A DNA stretch of 64,000 nucleotides from Mycobacterium sp. ELW1 (lineage in GTDB: Bacteria > Actinomycetota > Actinomycetes > Mycobacteriales > Mycobacteriaceae): contig NZ_CP032155.1 of assembly GCF_008329905.1 (NCBI RefSeq), positions 1,488,001 through 1,552,000 of the forward strand, read 5' to 3'. Of this stretch, positions 16,720 through 25,011 are shown piece after piece. Positions within the stretch are counted from its first letter, which is position 1. Every line of letters starts with the position of its first letter. The notes beneath the pieces were generated by a model, which saw only the letters and a list, made by a program, of their open reading frames with translations, was not told where the DNA came from and did no database searches. Both the position numbers and the translations under genes were made by a program.

Positions 16720-17634
16720 ATGACCGAGCCGCGCTGGATTGACGTCTCCGCGCCGGCCGTGCAGCTGCGCGCGCTCAGCTGGGGCCCCGACGACGGCCCG
16801 ATCGCGTTGTGCCTGCACGGTTTTCCCGATACCGCCTACGGCTTCCGGAAGTTGGCACCCCATCTGGTGGCCGCCGGCTACCGGGTCATCGCGCCGTTCA
16901 TGCGTGGCTACGTGCCCTCGTCGCTTCCCGCCGACGGCAGCCAGCACATCGGGGCCGTGATGGACGACGCGCTGCGGGTGCTCGCCGCGTGCAATCCCAC
17001 CGGAGCCGACGTGGTCATCGGCCATGACTGGGGTGCGATCGCCGCGACCGGCCTGGCCGCGATGCCGGACAGCCCGTTCACCAAGGCCGTCGTGATGTCG
17101 GTGCCGCCGTCGGCGGCGCTGCGTCCCGGGGCCGGCAGGAAGCTGGCCAACCGGGGCCGGCTGCTGCGCCTGCTTCCGGCCCAACTCCTGCGCAGCTGGT
17201 ACATCACCTACTTTCAGCTGCCGTTCGCCCCGGAGCGCTCGTCGTCGTGGATCGTCCCGCTGCTGTGGCGCCGCTGGTCGCCCGGCTACAACGCCGCGCA
17301 GGATCTGCGCCACGTCGACGCCGCCATCGGCACGCCGGATCGCTGGCGCGCCGCGCTGGGCACCTACCGGGCCACGATCCGCAACACCCGCCCGCCGAGC
17401 CGCTACGCCGAGCTGAACCGGCTGTGGCTGGAGGTGCCGCGGCTGCCCACGCTGTACCTGCATGGCAGCGACGACGGTTGCATGACAGCGGAATTCACCC
17501 CCTGGGTGGCGGGTGTCCTACCGCCGGGCAGCGCGGTGGCGATCGTCGAGCACGCCGGGCACTTCCTGCAGCTCGAACAGCCTGACGTGGTGGGCGGGCA
17601 GATCGTCGATTTCCTGCGCGCTACTTCTTCTTGA
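16720..17634 (+). CDS. Alpha/beta hydrolase, epoxide-hydrolase-like (Asp nucleophile)
   Basis: The 304-residue protein carries CLHGFPDTAYGFRKL and the nucleophile elbow VIGHDWGAIAA, where Asp103 replaces the usual Ser, as in epoxide hydrolases and haloalkane dehalogenases. The acid partner is likely in LHGSDDGCM and the base in IVEHAGHFLQLEQPD. The two lid tyrosines of true epoxide hydrolases cannot be placed with confidence, so the reaction is only suggested. The last 14 bp overlap the convergent SDR gene. Confidence 0.85.
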   Translation: MTEPRWIDVSAPAVQLRALSWGPDDGPIALCLHGFPDTAYGFRKLAPHLVAAGYRVIAPFMRGYVPSSLPADGSQHIGAVMDDALRVLAACNPTGADVVIGHDWGAIAATGLAAMPDSPFTKAVVMSVPPSAALRPGAGRKLANRGRLLRLLPAQLLRSWYITYFQLPFAPERSSSWIVPLLWRRWSPGYNAAQDLRHVDAAIGTPDRWRAALGTYRATIRNTRPPSRYAELNRLWLEVPRLPTLYLHGSDDGCMTAEFTPWVAGVLPPGSAVAIVEHAGHFLQLEQPDVVGGQIVDFLRATSS

Positions 17635-18424
17635 AAGCCGGATGCTGGCTGGCCAACAACGGCAACAACAGCCGCCGCGGTGTCAGGTGATAGATCGCCG
17701 TCGCCGCCCGGTTGAGCCGTCCGGGCACCACGACCGGTTTGCCTGCCGCCAGCCCGTCGACGGCCGCCCTGGCGACGTCCTCGGGTGACACCCACAGTGG
17801 CTTGGGCAGTGCGGCCTCGGCGTCTTCGGTGGAAAACCCGGCGGCTTCGCCGAACCCGGTGTGCACCGGGCCCGGGCACAACGCGGTGACGGTGATGCCA
17901 CTGGCTGCGAGTTCCTGGCCCAACGCCCGGCTGTAGGAGAGCACGAACGCCTTGGCCGCGCCGTAGACGGCCTGCCCGGGCAGCGGGCCGAAGCCGGCCA
18001 CCGAGGCGACGTTGAGCACCGCCCCGCGCTGCCGGCTCACCATGCCCGCCACGAAGCGGGTACACAGATCGACGACCGCCGCGACGTCGACCTCCACGAC
18101 GTTCAGTTCCGCGACGGGGTCGGCCGCAGCGACCGGGCCCATCGTGGACAGCCCGGCGTTGTTGACCAGGATGTCGACGTCCAGCCCGAGTTCGGCGACC
18201 CGGCCCGGAAGCGCTGCCCGCTCGCGGGGCTGCGAAAGATCAGCGCCGACAACAGAACTCGGTCCGGGAAGTGATTCGGCGAGCGCGGTGAGCTGCTCGG
18301 TGCGGCGCGCCACCAGTACGACGTGATGGCCGCGCGAGGACAGCACGCGGGCGAGTTCAGCGCCGATGCCGGAGGAGGCTCCGGTGATCAGCGCGGCGCG
18401 GGCGGGACCGGGAGTCGGCAGCAC
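17621..18424 (-). CDS. Short-chain dehydrogenase/reductase
   Basis: The 267-residue SDR has the cofactor motif TGASSGIGAELAR at about residue 14, NNAG near residue 88, a catalytic Ser in NVASVAGFG, and the YGAAK (Tyr-x-x-x-Lys) active site near residue 151. The C-terminal extension rich in basic and hydrophobic residues (LTPRRLLLPLLASQHPAFKKK) resembles the mycobacterial subgroup that associates with membranes. TAGGCT lies 6 nt before the GTG start, fitting a leaderless gene. The substrate is unknown. Confidence 0.88.
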   Translation of the reverse strand: MLPTPGPARAALITGASSGIGAELARVLSSRGHHVVLVARRTEQLTALAESLPGPSSVVGADLSQPRERAALPGRVAELGLDVDILVNNAGLSTMGPVAAADPVAELNVVEVDVAAVVDLCTRFVAGMVSRQRGAVLNVASVAGFGPLPGQAVYGAAKAFVLSYSRALGQELAASGITVTALCPGPVHTGFGEAAGFSTEDAEAALPKPLWVSPEDVARAAVDGLAAGKPVVVPGRLNRAATAIYHLTPRRLLLPLLASQHPAFKKK

Positions 18425-18441
18425 CAGGCCAGCCTAGGACA

Positions 18442-19707
18442 ATGGCCGCCATGGCTGCCAGCAGAGCGATGACCGCGGTTGACGCGCAGATGTTCTGGAT
18501 GTCGGCCGTCGTTCCCAGCGATCAGCTGGTCTTGTACGCCTTCGACGGGTCGCCCGAGTCGCCCGAGGTCGCCGTCGACGAACTGCGCCGGCGGGCCGAG
18601 GCGTGCGACGAGCTGCGGATGCGGGTGGTGGACGGCAGCCGGTGGCGATACCCGCGATGGTGCCGCGGTGACGTCAGCGCTGATCAGTTCGTGCTGCACG
18701 ACGCCGGGGTAGTGGACTGGCAGGGCTGCCTCGACGCTGCCGCCCGGTTCCGTGGTGACCCGCTCGATCTTCACCGAATGACTTGGCGCGCACACATTTT
18801 CCCGCAGGTTGTAGGTGTGCCGGGATGCCGAGGGACGGGATCGGTGGTGGTCATGCAGACCGGTCATGCGTTCGCCGACGGCACCAGGGGGACCCTGCTC
18901 GGCGGGGCGCTGCTCGGCCGGCGGCAGCCGGTGCCGGTGCCCGCGCCCGTGCGGCGTGGTTTTCTGCCTGCCCGCGGTGTGGCCGCTGCGCGGGCGTATC
19001 GCCGGCTCGTGCGCGACACCGAGGCCGGGCGGGTGCCGCCGGCCGCTGCGGGCGTTCCGCTGCTCAGCATCAATCAGCGGCCCCGCGCCACGCCGGTACT
19101 GCGGACGCTGGTGCTGGAGCGTGACCAGCTGACGAAACCCACCGTCACCATCGGAGCCTTGGTGGTGATCGCCGAGGCGCTGGGTGGCTACCTCGCCGCG
19201 CGTGGTGAGGACACCTCGGGGTTGGCGGCCGAAGTGACGATGGCCGGACCACAGAGTTCGGGCGGGCACAACAACTTTCGCAATGTCGGCATCCGATTGC
19301 ACCCGGAGGTCGACCGCGCCCGGCGGACGGAGCTGATCTCCGCCGAGCTGGCCGCCCAGCGCCTGCGCGGTGAGCACCCGGCGCTGCGGGCGTCGGCCGC
19401 GGCGTCCGCCGCCGTCCCCGCGGCGCTGTTGCGCTGGGGTGTGCGGCAATTCGACCCGGACGCGCGGTCCGCGACGGTCACCGGCAACACCGTGGTGTCC
19501 AGCGTGAACCGCGGGCCGGCCGACCTGTCCTTCGGCGGATGCCCGGTCCTGCTGGCCGCCGGGTGGTCGGGGCTCTCGCCGATGATGAGCCTGACCCACG
19601 GAGTGCACGGCCTTGGCGACACCATCGCACTCAGCGTGCACGCCGATCCGGGCAACGTCGACATCGAGGACTACCTTGACCGGTTACGCGTTGCGTTTGG
19701 CCGCTGA
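18442..19707 (+). CDS. WS/DGAT-like acyltransferase with an altered active site
   Basis: The 421-residue protein begins like wax-ester-synthase/DGAT proteins (AVDAQMFWMSAVVPSDQLVLYAFDG). At the acyltransferase active-site position it has QTGHAFADGTR, so the first His of the usual HHxxxDG is a Gly while the second His and the DG are kept. A late segment ending NVVVSSVNRGPADLSFGG-type sequence replaces the usual NISNVPGP. It may still act as an acyltransferase, since the second His is the catalytic base, or may have a different role. Several ATGs (18442, 18451, 18469) could start it. It is divergent from the SDR gene, 17 bp away. Confidence 0.72.
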   Translation: MAAMAASRAMTAVDAQMFWMSAVVPSDQLVLYAFDGSPESPEVAVDELRRRAEACDELRMRVVDGSRWRYPRWCRGDVSADQFVLHDAGVVDWQGCLDAAARFRGDPLDLHRMTWRAHIFPQVVGVPGCRGTGSVVVMQTGHAFADGTRGTLLGGALLGRRQPVPVPAPVRRGFLPARGVAAARAYRRLVRDTEAGRVPPAAAGVPLLSINQRPRATPVLRTLVLERDQLTKPTVTIGALVVIAEALGGYLAARGEDTSGLAAEVTMAGPQSSGGHNNFRNVGIRLHPEVDRARRTELISAELAAQRLRGEHPALRASAAASAAVPAALLRWGVRQFDPDARSATVTGNTVVSSVNRGPADLSFGGCPVLLAAGWSGLSPMMSLTHGVHGLGDTIALSVHADPGNVDIEDYLDRLRVAFGR

Positions 19708-19748
19708 GGTGTAACGCCGACAGGCGCCGATGCTCTAGGTTTACCTGC

Positions 19749-20264
19749 GTGACTGCCTACAGTGTCGGACTGCTCATCCTTCGTGTGGTGCTCGGCGTGA
19801 CCATGGCCGCCCACGGTTACAACAAATTCTTCGGCGGCGGCCGGATCAAGGGCACCGCCGGTTGGTTCGAGAGCATCGGCATGAAGCCCGGGACCTTTCA
19901 TGCCCGGGTGGCGGCGAGCACCGAGATGGCCGCGGGCATCGGCCTGGCGCTGGGGTTGCTGACGCCGATCCCGGCCGCGGGCTTCGTGGCGCTGATGCTG
20001 GTCGCGGCCTGGACGGTCCACCGGCACAACGGCTTCTTCATCGTCAAGGAAGGCTGGGAGTACAACCTGGTGCTGGCAGCGGCGGCCGTCGCGATCGCCG
20101 CGACCGGTGCGGGCAAGTACAGCCTGGACTATCTGCTGTTCCACGGCACGGACCTGGCGCACTGGCTGCGCGGTTGGTGCGGTCTGCTGATCGCACTGGT
20201 GCTCGGACTGGCCGGCGGCATCGGCCAGCTCGCGATTTTCTACCGCCCGCCCGCCAAGTCCTGA
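19749..20264 (+). CDS. DoxX-family membrane protein
   Basis: The 171-residue protein has four predicted transmembrane helices and the DoxX signature: an N-terminal LRVVLGVTMAAHGYNKFFGGG, then ASTEMAAGIGLALGLLTPIPAAGF. DoxX-like proteins are linked to thiol/redox homeostasis in mycobacteria (the SodA-SseA-DoxX complex in M. tuberculosis), but there are many paralogues and this one has no such neighbours. TAGGTT ends 7 nt before the GTG start, so the transcript is probably leaderless. Confidence 0.85.
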   Translation: MTAYSVGLLILRVVLGVTMAAHGYNKFFGGGRIKGTAGWFESIGMKPGTFHARVAASTEMAAGIGLALGLLTPIPAAGFVALMLVAAWTVHRHNGFFIVKEGWEYNLVLAAAAVAIAATGAGKYSLDYLLFHGTDLAHWLRGWCGLLIALVLGLAGGIGQLAIFYRPPAKS

Positions 20265-20302
20265 CCCTCGCAGTCCCGCCGCGCGGGAATTCGCACCCGC
20301 CC

Positions 20303-20322
20303 GACTAGAACACGTTCTAGTC
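20303..20322. promoter_or_regulatory. KstR-type operator
   Basis: A perfect inverted repeat with 9-bp arms and a 2-bp centre (GACTAGAAC-AC-GTTCTAGTC) contains TAGAACACGTTCTA at 20306-20319. That fits every fixed position of the KstR motif TnnAACnnGTTnnA, the sterol-catabolism repressor of mycobacteria. It lies 8 bp before the ATG of the DUF3556 gene. Confidence 0.75.
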
Positions 20323-20330
20323 TTTTTGCC

Positions 20331-22067
20331 ATGGGATTTCTGAAGCAGGAAGTGCCCGTCATCGACTTCGAGTCGTGGAGCAAGGGCACGCGCGCGGAGA
20401 AGATCAAACCGATGGCGCGGCACTGGGCCGAGGTGGGCTTCGGCACGCCGGTCGCCCTGCACCTGTTCTACGTCGTCAAGATCCTGCTCTACGTGTTCGT
20501 CGGAGCGCTGTTCGGTCTGGCCACCTCGGGCATCGGCGGACTGACCGACATCGGGTCGTGGTGGTCGGAACCGATCGTCTACGAGAAGGCCGTGCTCTAC
20601 ACGATGCTCTTCGAGGTCGTCGGGCTCGGCTGCGGCTTCGGACCGCTGAACAACCGGTTCTGGCCGCCGATGGGGTCGATCATCTATTGGTTGCGCCCCA
20701 ACACGATCCGGCTGCCACCGTGGCCCAACCGGGTGCCGCTGACCAAGGGCGACAACCGCGGACCCGTCGACCTCGCGCTCTACGCGGCGCTGATCGTGAT
20801 GATCCTGGTGGCGCTGTTCTCCGACGGCACCGGGCCCGTCCCGGAGCTGGGCACCGAAGTAGGTCTGCTGCCGACCTGGCAGATCGCGACGGTCGTGGCG
20901 CTGCTGGCGCTGGCCGGTCTGCGTGACAAGGTGATCTTCCTGGCCGCCCGCGGCGAGGTGTACGGCGCGTTCGCGGTGGCGTTCCTGTTCAGCGGCGTCG
21001 ACATCATCATCACCGCCAAGCTGGTGTGCATGGCGATCTGGATCGGCGCCGCGACCTCCAAGCTGACCCGGCACTTCCCGTTCGTCATCTCCACGATGAT
21101 GTCCAACAGCCCGGTGGTGCGGCCACGCTTCCTCAAGCGGATGTTCTTCAAGAAGTTCCCCGAAGACCTTCGGCCCGGCCCGATGTCGCACACGCTGGCC
21201 CATGTGAGCACCGCCATCGAGATGGGTATTCCGTTGGCGCTGTTCTTCTCCCACGGCGGATGGCCGACCACGATCGCGGCCATCGTGATGGTGTGCTTCC
21301 ACCTCGGCATCCTGTCGGCCATTCCGATGGGTGTGCCGCTGGAGTGGAACGTCTTCATGATCTTCTCGGTGCTCTCGCTGTTCGTCGCGCACGCTCAGAT
21401 CGGGATCACCGACATCACCAGCCCATGGCCGATCCTGTTGTTCTTGGCATTGGCCACCACCGTCGTCCTCGGAAACACGGTGCCGCGCAAGGTGTCCTTC
21501 CTGCCCGGCATGCGCTACTACGCAGGCAACTGGGACACCACGCTGTGGTGCGTGAAGCCGTCAGCTGAGGCGAAGATCGAGCAGAACTTGGTGACGATTG
21601 CCAACATGCCGGCCGCGCAGCTCGAAAAGTTCTACGGCAGTAAGGAAGCCGCGCAGATCCCGCTCTTCATGGGGTATGCGTTCCGCGCCTTCAACACTCA
21701 TGGCAAGGCGTTGTTCACCTTGGCTCACCGTGCGATGGCCGGTGCCAATGAAGAGGACTACTCGATCACCGACGGCGAGCGCATCTGCAGCATGGCGATC
21801 GGCTGGAACTTCGGCGACGGGCACATGCACAACGAACAGTTGATCGCGGCCATGCAGAAACGCTGCCACTTCGAACCCGGCGAGGTGCGCGTGGTGCTGC
21901 TCGACGGCCAGCCGCTGCACCGGCAACGCCAGGAGTACCGGCTGGTGGATGCCGCGACCGGCGAATTCGAGACCGGCTACGTCAACGTCGCCGACATGGT
22001 GAACCGGCAGCCGTGGGACGACACCCTGCCGGTCCACGTGACTTCGGAGCGGCGGGCAGGAGCGTAG
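20331..22067 (+). CDS. DUF3556 multi-pass membrane protein
   Basis: The 578-residue protein begins MGFLKQEVPVIDFESWSKG and has about eight to ten transmembrane segments up to residue 385 (for example LFYVVKILLYVFVGALFGLA, IATVVALLALAGL). A soluble C-terminal domain (YAGNWDTTLWC...) of some 180 residues ends TLPVHVTSERRAGA. It corresponds to the actinobacterial DUF3556 family, whose function is unknown. The perfect KstR-type operator 8 bp upstream places it with sterol catabolism, perhaps in uptake or handling of sterol-derived compounds; that role is inference. The thiolase gene follows after 109 bp. Confidence 0.85.
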   Translation: MGFLKQEVPVIDFESWSKGTRAEKIKPMARHWAEVGFGTPVALHLFYVVKILLYVFVGALFGLATSGIGGLTDIGSWWSEPIVYEKAVLYTMLFEVVGLGCGFGPLNNRFWPPMGSIIYWLRPNTIRLPPWPNRVPLTKGDNRGPVDLALYAALIVMILVALFSDGTGPVPELGTEVGLLPTWQIATVVALLALAGLRDKVIFLAARGEVYGAFAVAFLFSGVDIIITAKLVCMAIWIGAATSKLTRHFPFVISTMMSNSPVVRPRFLKRMFFKKFPEDLRPGPMSHTLAHVSTAIEMGIPLALFFSHGGWPTTIAAIVMVCFHLGILSAIPMGVPLEWNVFMIFSVLSLFVAHAQIGITDITSPWPILLFLALATTVVLGNTVPRKVSFLPGMRYYAGNWDTTLWCVKPSAEAKIEQNLVTIANMPAAQLEKFYGSKEAAQIPLFMGYAFRAFNTHGKALFTLAHRAMAGANEEDYSITDGERICSMAIGWNFGDGHMHNEQLIAAMQKRCHFEPGEVRVVLLDGQPLHRQRQEYRLVDAATGEFETGYVNVADMVNRQPWDDTLPVHVTSERRAGA

Positions 22068-22176
22068 CGACTCGGGGATCGGCACGGCTGACCGAACGGT
22101 TGGTTGACCCGCGTGACGGCCGTCAAACGACGTGTGTTTTGATCCAAAGATCACCCCGTCGTAAAGGAGTAGGCCG

Positions 22177-23322
22177 ATGGCTGAAGCGGTAATTGTCGAA
22201 GCTGTACGTTCACCAGTTGGAAAGCGCAACGGTGGTCTGTCCGGTGTGCACCCCGCCGAGCTGTCGGCCCAGGTGCTCAACGGTCTGGCCCAGCGCGCCG
22301 GCATCGACCCCGAGATCGTCGACGACGTCATCTGGGGCTGTGTCATGCAGGCCGGTGAGCAGGCCCTCGACATCGCGCGTACCGCGGTGCTGACCGCAGG
22401 CTGGCCCGAGTCGGTTCCCGGTGTCACCGTCGACCGCCAGTGCGGCTCCAGCCAGCAGTCGGTGCACTTCGCCGCCGCCGGTGTGGTGGCCGGCCACTAC
22501 GACGTCGTCGTCGCCGGTGGTGTCGAGTCGATGTCGCGCACCCCGATGGGCGCCTCGCTGGCCAACGGCGGCAATCCCTACTCGGCCGGTTTCAAGGGCC
22601 GCTACGACCGCACGCCCAACCAGGGCATCGGCGCCGAGATGATGGCCACCAAGTGGGGCCTGAGCCGCACCGATCTCGACCAGTTCTCCCTGGACTCGCA
22701 CGAAAAGGCGGCTGCCGCACAGGATTCCGGCGCCTTCGAGGATCAGATCGTCGGCATCAAGGATGCCGAAGGAAATGTGGTGCTCAAGGACGAGGGCATC
22801 CGCCGCGGCACCACGCTGGAGAAGATGGGCCAGCTCAAGCCGGCGTTCTCCGAGGACGGCGTGATCCACGCAGGCAACTCCTCGCAGATCTCCGACGGCT
22901 CGGCCGCGCTGCTGTTCATGTCGGCCGAGAAGGCAAAGTCGTTGGGGCTCAAGCCCCTCGCCCGCGTGCACACCGCAACGCTGGCCGGCTCTGACCCGGT
23001 GATGATGCTGAGCGGCCCGATCCCGGCCACCCAGAAGGCTCTCGCCAAGTCCGGCCTGAGCGTGGCCGACATCGGCGCCTTCGAGGTCAACGAGGCGTTC
23101 GCACCGGTTCCGATGGCCTGGCTCAAGGAGATCGGCGCCGACGAGAAGAAGCTCAACCCCAACGGCGGCGCGATCGCGCTGGGCCACCCGCTCGGTGGCT
23201 CCGGCGCGCGCCTGATGACCACGCTGCTCTACCACATGCGCGACAACGGAATTCGCTACGGTCTGCAGACCATGTGCGAAGGCGGCGGCCAGGCCAACGC
23301 CACCATCCTCGAGCTGCTGTAG
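22177..23322 (+). CDS. Thiolase (acetyl-CoA acyltransferase, FadA type)
   Basis: The 381-residue thiolase has the nucleophilic Cys in VDRQCGSSQQ near residue 89, the NEAFAPVPMAWL motif, the catalytic His in GGAIALGHPLGGSGARL and the second Cys in QTMCEGGGQANATI. Degradative thiolases split 3-ketoacyl-CoA into acetyl-CoA and a shortened acyl-CoA. The closest named relatives recalled are FadA5/FadA6-like enzymes, but the exact paralogue cannot be fixed. A good AAAGGAG site precedes the ATG. The enoyl-CoA hydratase gene begins on the last base of the stop codon, so the two act in the same beta-oxidation route. Confidence 0.93.
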   Translation: MAEAVIVEAVRSPVGKRNGGLSGVHPAELSAQVLNGLAQRAGIDPEIVDDVIWGCVMQAGEQALDIARTAVLTAGWPESVPGVTVDRQCGSSQQSVHFAAAGVVAGHYDVVVAGGVESMSRTPMGASLANGGNPYSAGFKGRYDRTPNQGIGAEMMATKWGLSRTDLDQFSLDSHEKAAAAQDSGAFEDQIVGIKDAEGNVVLKDEGIRRGTTLEKMGQLKPAFSEDGVIHAGNSSQISDGSAALLFMSAEKAKSLGLKPLARVHTATLAGSDPVMMLSGPIPATQKALAKSGLSVADIGAFEVNEAFAPVPMAWLKEIGADEKKLNPNGGAIALGHPLGGSGARLMTTLLYHMRDNGIRYGLQTMCEGGGQANATILELL

Positions 23323-24119
23323 TGACCGACGTCGAAGCCCCCGCCGCTCTCGGAGAGCGGCGGGGCAACGTCCTGCTCATCACCATCAACCGCCCGGACG
23401 CCCGTAACGCGGTGAACGGCGCGGTCAGCACCGCCGTTGGTGACCTGCTTGCGCAGGCTCAGGACGACGCCGACGTCTGGGCGGTGGTGATCACCGGTTC
23501 CGGCGACAAATCCTTTTGCGCCGGTGCCGACCTGAAGGCGATCTACCGGCGGGAGAACCTTTTTCATCCGCAACACCCGGAGTGGGGTTTCGCCGGCTAC
23601 GTCGGGCACTTCATCGACAAGCCCACCATCGCCGCGGTCAACGGCACCGCGTTGGGCGGCGGGACCGAACTGGCATTGGCCAGCGACCTGGTAATCGCCG
23701 AGGAGAGCGCCAAGTTCGGGTTGCCAGAAGTCAAGCGGGGCTTGGTCGCCGCGGCGGGCGGCGTGTTCCGCATCGTCGAGCAGTTGCCGCGCAAGGTGGC
23801 CATGCAGCTGCTGTTCACCGGCGAACCGATCACCTCAGCCGAGGCGCTGAAGTGGGGCCTGATCAATGAGGTCGTGCCGGACGGCACCGTCGTCGACGCG
23901 GCTTTGGCTCTGGCGCAACGCATCACCGTCAACGCGCCGCTGGCCGTGCAGGCCAGCAAGCGCGTCGCGGTCGGTGTCGACGACGGCGTGATCACCGCGG
24001 ACGAAGCCGGCTGGACTCGCACCATGCGCGAGATCGGCCCGCTGATGAAGTCCGAGGACGCCAAGGAAGGGCCGCTGGCCTTCGCCGAGAAGCGCCAACC
24101 GGTCTGGAAGGCGCGCTGA
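23322..24119 (+). CDS. Enoyl-CoA hydratase/isomerase (EchA type)
   Basis: The 265-residue crotonase-fold protein has the oxyanion motif SFCAGADLKAIYRRE and the second oxyanion loop VNGTALGGGTELALASDLVIA. The position of one catalytic Glu is met in LPEVKRGLVAAAGG; the other is less clear, so hydratase versus isomerase is open. The GTG start at 23322 shares one base with the thiolase stop (TAGTGA). The two genes form a compact beta-oxidation pair. It ends 5 bp before the convergent fasciclin gene. Confidence 0.92.
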   Translation: MTDVEAPAALGERRGNVLLITINRPDARNAVNGAVSTAVGDLLAQAQDDADVWAVVITGSGDKSFCAGADLKAIYRRENLFHPQHPEWGFAGYVGHFIDKPTIAAVNGTALGGGTELALASDLVIAEESAKFGLPEVKRGLVAAAGGVFRIVEQLPRKVAMQLLFTGEPITSAEALKWGLINEVVPDGTVVDAALALAQRITVNAPLAVQASKRVAVGVDDGVITADEAGWTRTMREIGPLMKSEDAKEGPLAFAEKRQPVWKAR

Positions 24120-24124
24120 CCTAG

Positions 24125-24892
24125 TTAGGCCGTCGCTGGCTTGGTCGTCGTCGGCGTGGCCGACGGCGACTCGGTCGGCGACGACGTGGTCGTGGTCGGC
24201 GTAGTGCTCGTCGTGCTGGTCTCCGTGTTCGGGGCGGGCGCATCGGCCGGGCTGAGCACGGTGTCGATCATGTAGATGTACGCGCCCCGAGCGGTGTAGC
24301 CGCACACCAACTTCGCGGTGTCGTTGACCTTGATGTCGCCGCCCTTGCCGGTCACGTTCACCGGGCTGCCCTGTTGCGTCGGCATCTTGCCGTGCAGATC
24401 ATCGGGACCCAGGTAGCCCAGCACCAGGTGGTAGTACAGCGTGGACGTCAGTGCGGCCGGGTCGCTCTTCAGCTGCGCCAGTGTCGCCTCGTCGAGCTTG
24501 GCGAAGGCGTCGTTGGTCGGGGCGAACACCACGTACGGGCCGCCGTCGATCACGCTGCCGATGTTGACGGCCGGGTTGAGGCCACCGGAGATCGCCGCGC
24601 TGAACGTGCTCAGGTCCGGGTTCGCGGCGATGGCAGCCGTCGCGGGCTGGTTGCCCATGCTCGTGAACGAGCCGGAGCCGCTCGGGATGCGGTTCTTGTA
24701 CGCGTCGCAGCCGGAGCCCTGCGGATCGGGCAGCTGGCTCATGCTCGGCACCGGGATCTCCGACGTGGTCGGGGCCGCCGGGGTGGTGGTGCTCGGCGTC
24801 GGATCGGCGTAGGCCTGGACGGCCGTCGGGATCGCGACGGCGATGGCGGCCAGTGCTGCGGCGACGCCAAGGGACTTGGTACGAGTGCTCAC
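24125..24892 (-). CDS. Secreted fasciclin-domain protein (MPB70/MPT83 family)
   Basis: The 255-residue protein has a signal peptide ending near AVQAYADPTPS. A Thr/Pro-rich linker and one FAS1 domain follow (ATAAIAANPDLSTFSAAI, YVVFAPTNDAFAKLDEATLAQL, LYYHLVLGYLG). A Thr/Ser/Pro-rich tail (TSTTSTTPTTTTSS) looks suited to O-mannosylation. It resembles mycobacterial MPT70/MPT83 adhesin-like proteins but has no lipobox. The start is the GTG at 24892, six bases after AAAGGAG; an upstream ATG at 24991 gives an unlikely extension. It is probably exported to the cell surface or medium. Confidence 0.88.
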   Translation of the reverse strand: MSTRTKSLGVAAALAAIAVAIPTAVQAYADPTPSTTTPAAPTTSEIPVPSMSQLPDPQGSGCDAYKNRIPSGSGSFTSMGNQPATAAIAANPDLSTFSAAISGGLNPAVNIGSVIDGGPYVVFAPTNDAFAKLDEATLAQLKSDPAALTSTLYYHLVLGYLGPDDLHGKMPTQQGSPVNVTGKGGDIKVNDTAKLVCGYTARGAYIYMIDTVLSPADAPAPNTETSTTSTTPTTTTSSPTESPSATPTTTKPATA

Positions 24893-25011
24893 TTCGGCTC
24901 CTTTTGAGTCTCTAGTGGAGTCGGCGAAATGCGGGTCCCCGTTACCGCTGCGCCCCGAAGAATCGTACTGGCAGCAAAGCGTCAGTCTCAAAACAGCTGG
25001 TTAAGCCCTAG

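Noticed and set aside
24893..24991. Upstream ATG extension of the fasciclin gene
   Set aside because: The added residues precede a good ribosome site and signal peptide start at 24892 and do not resemble the family.
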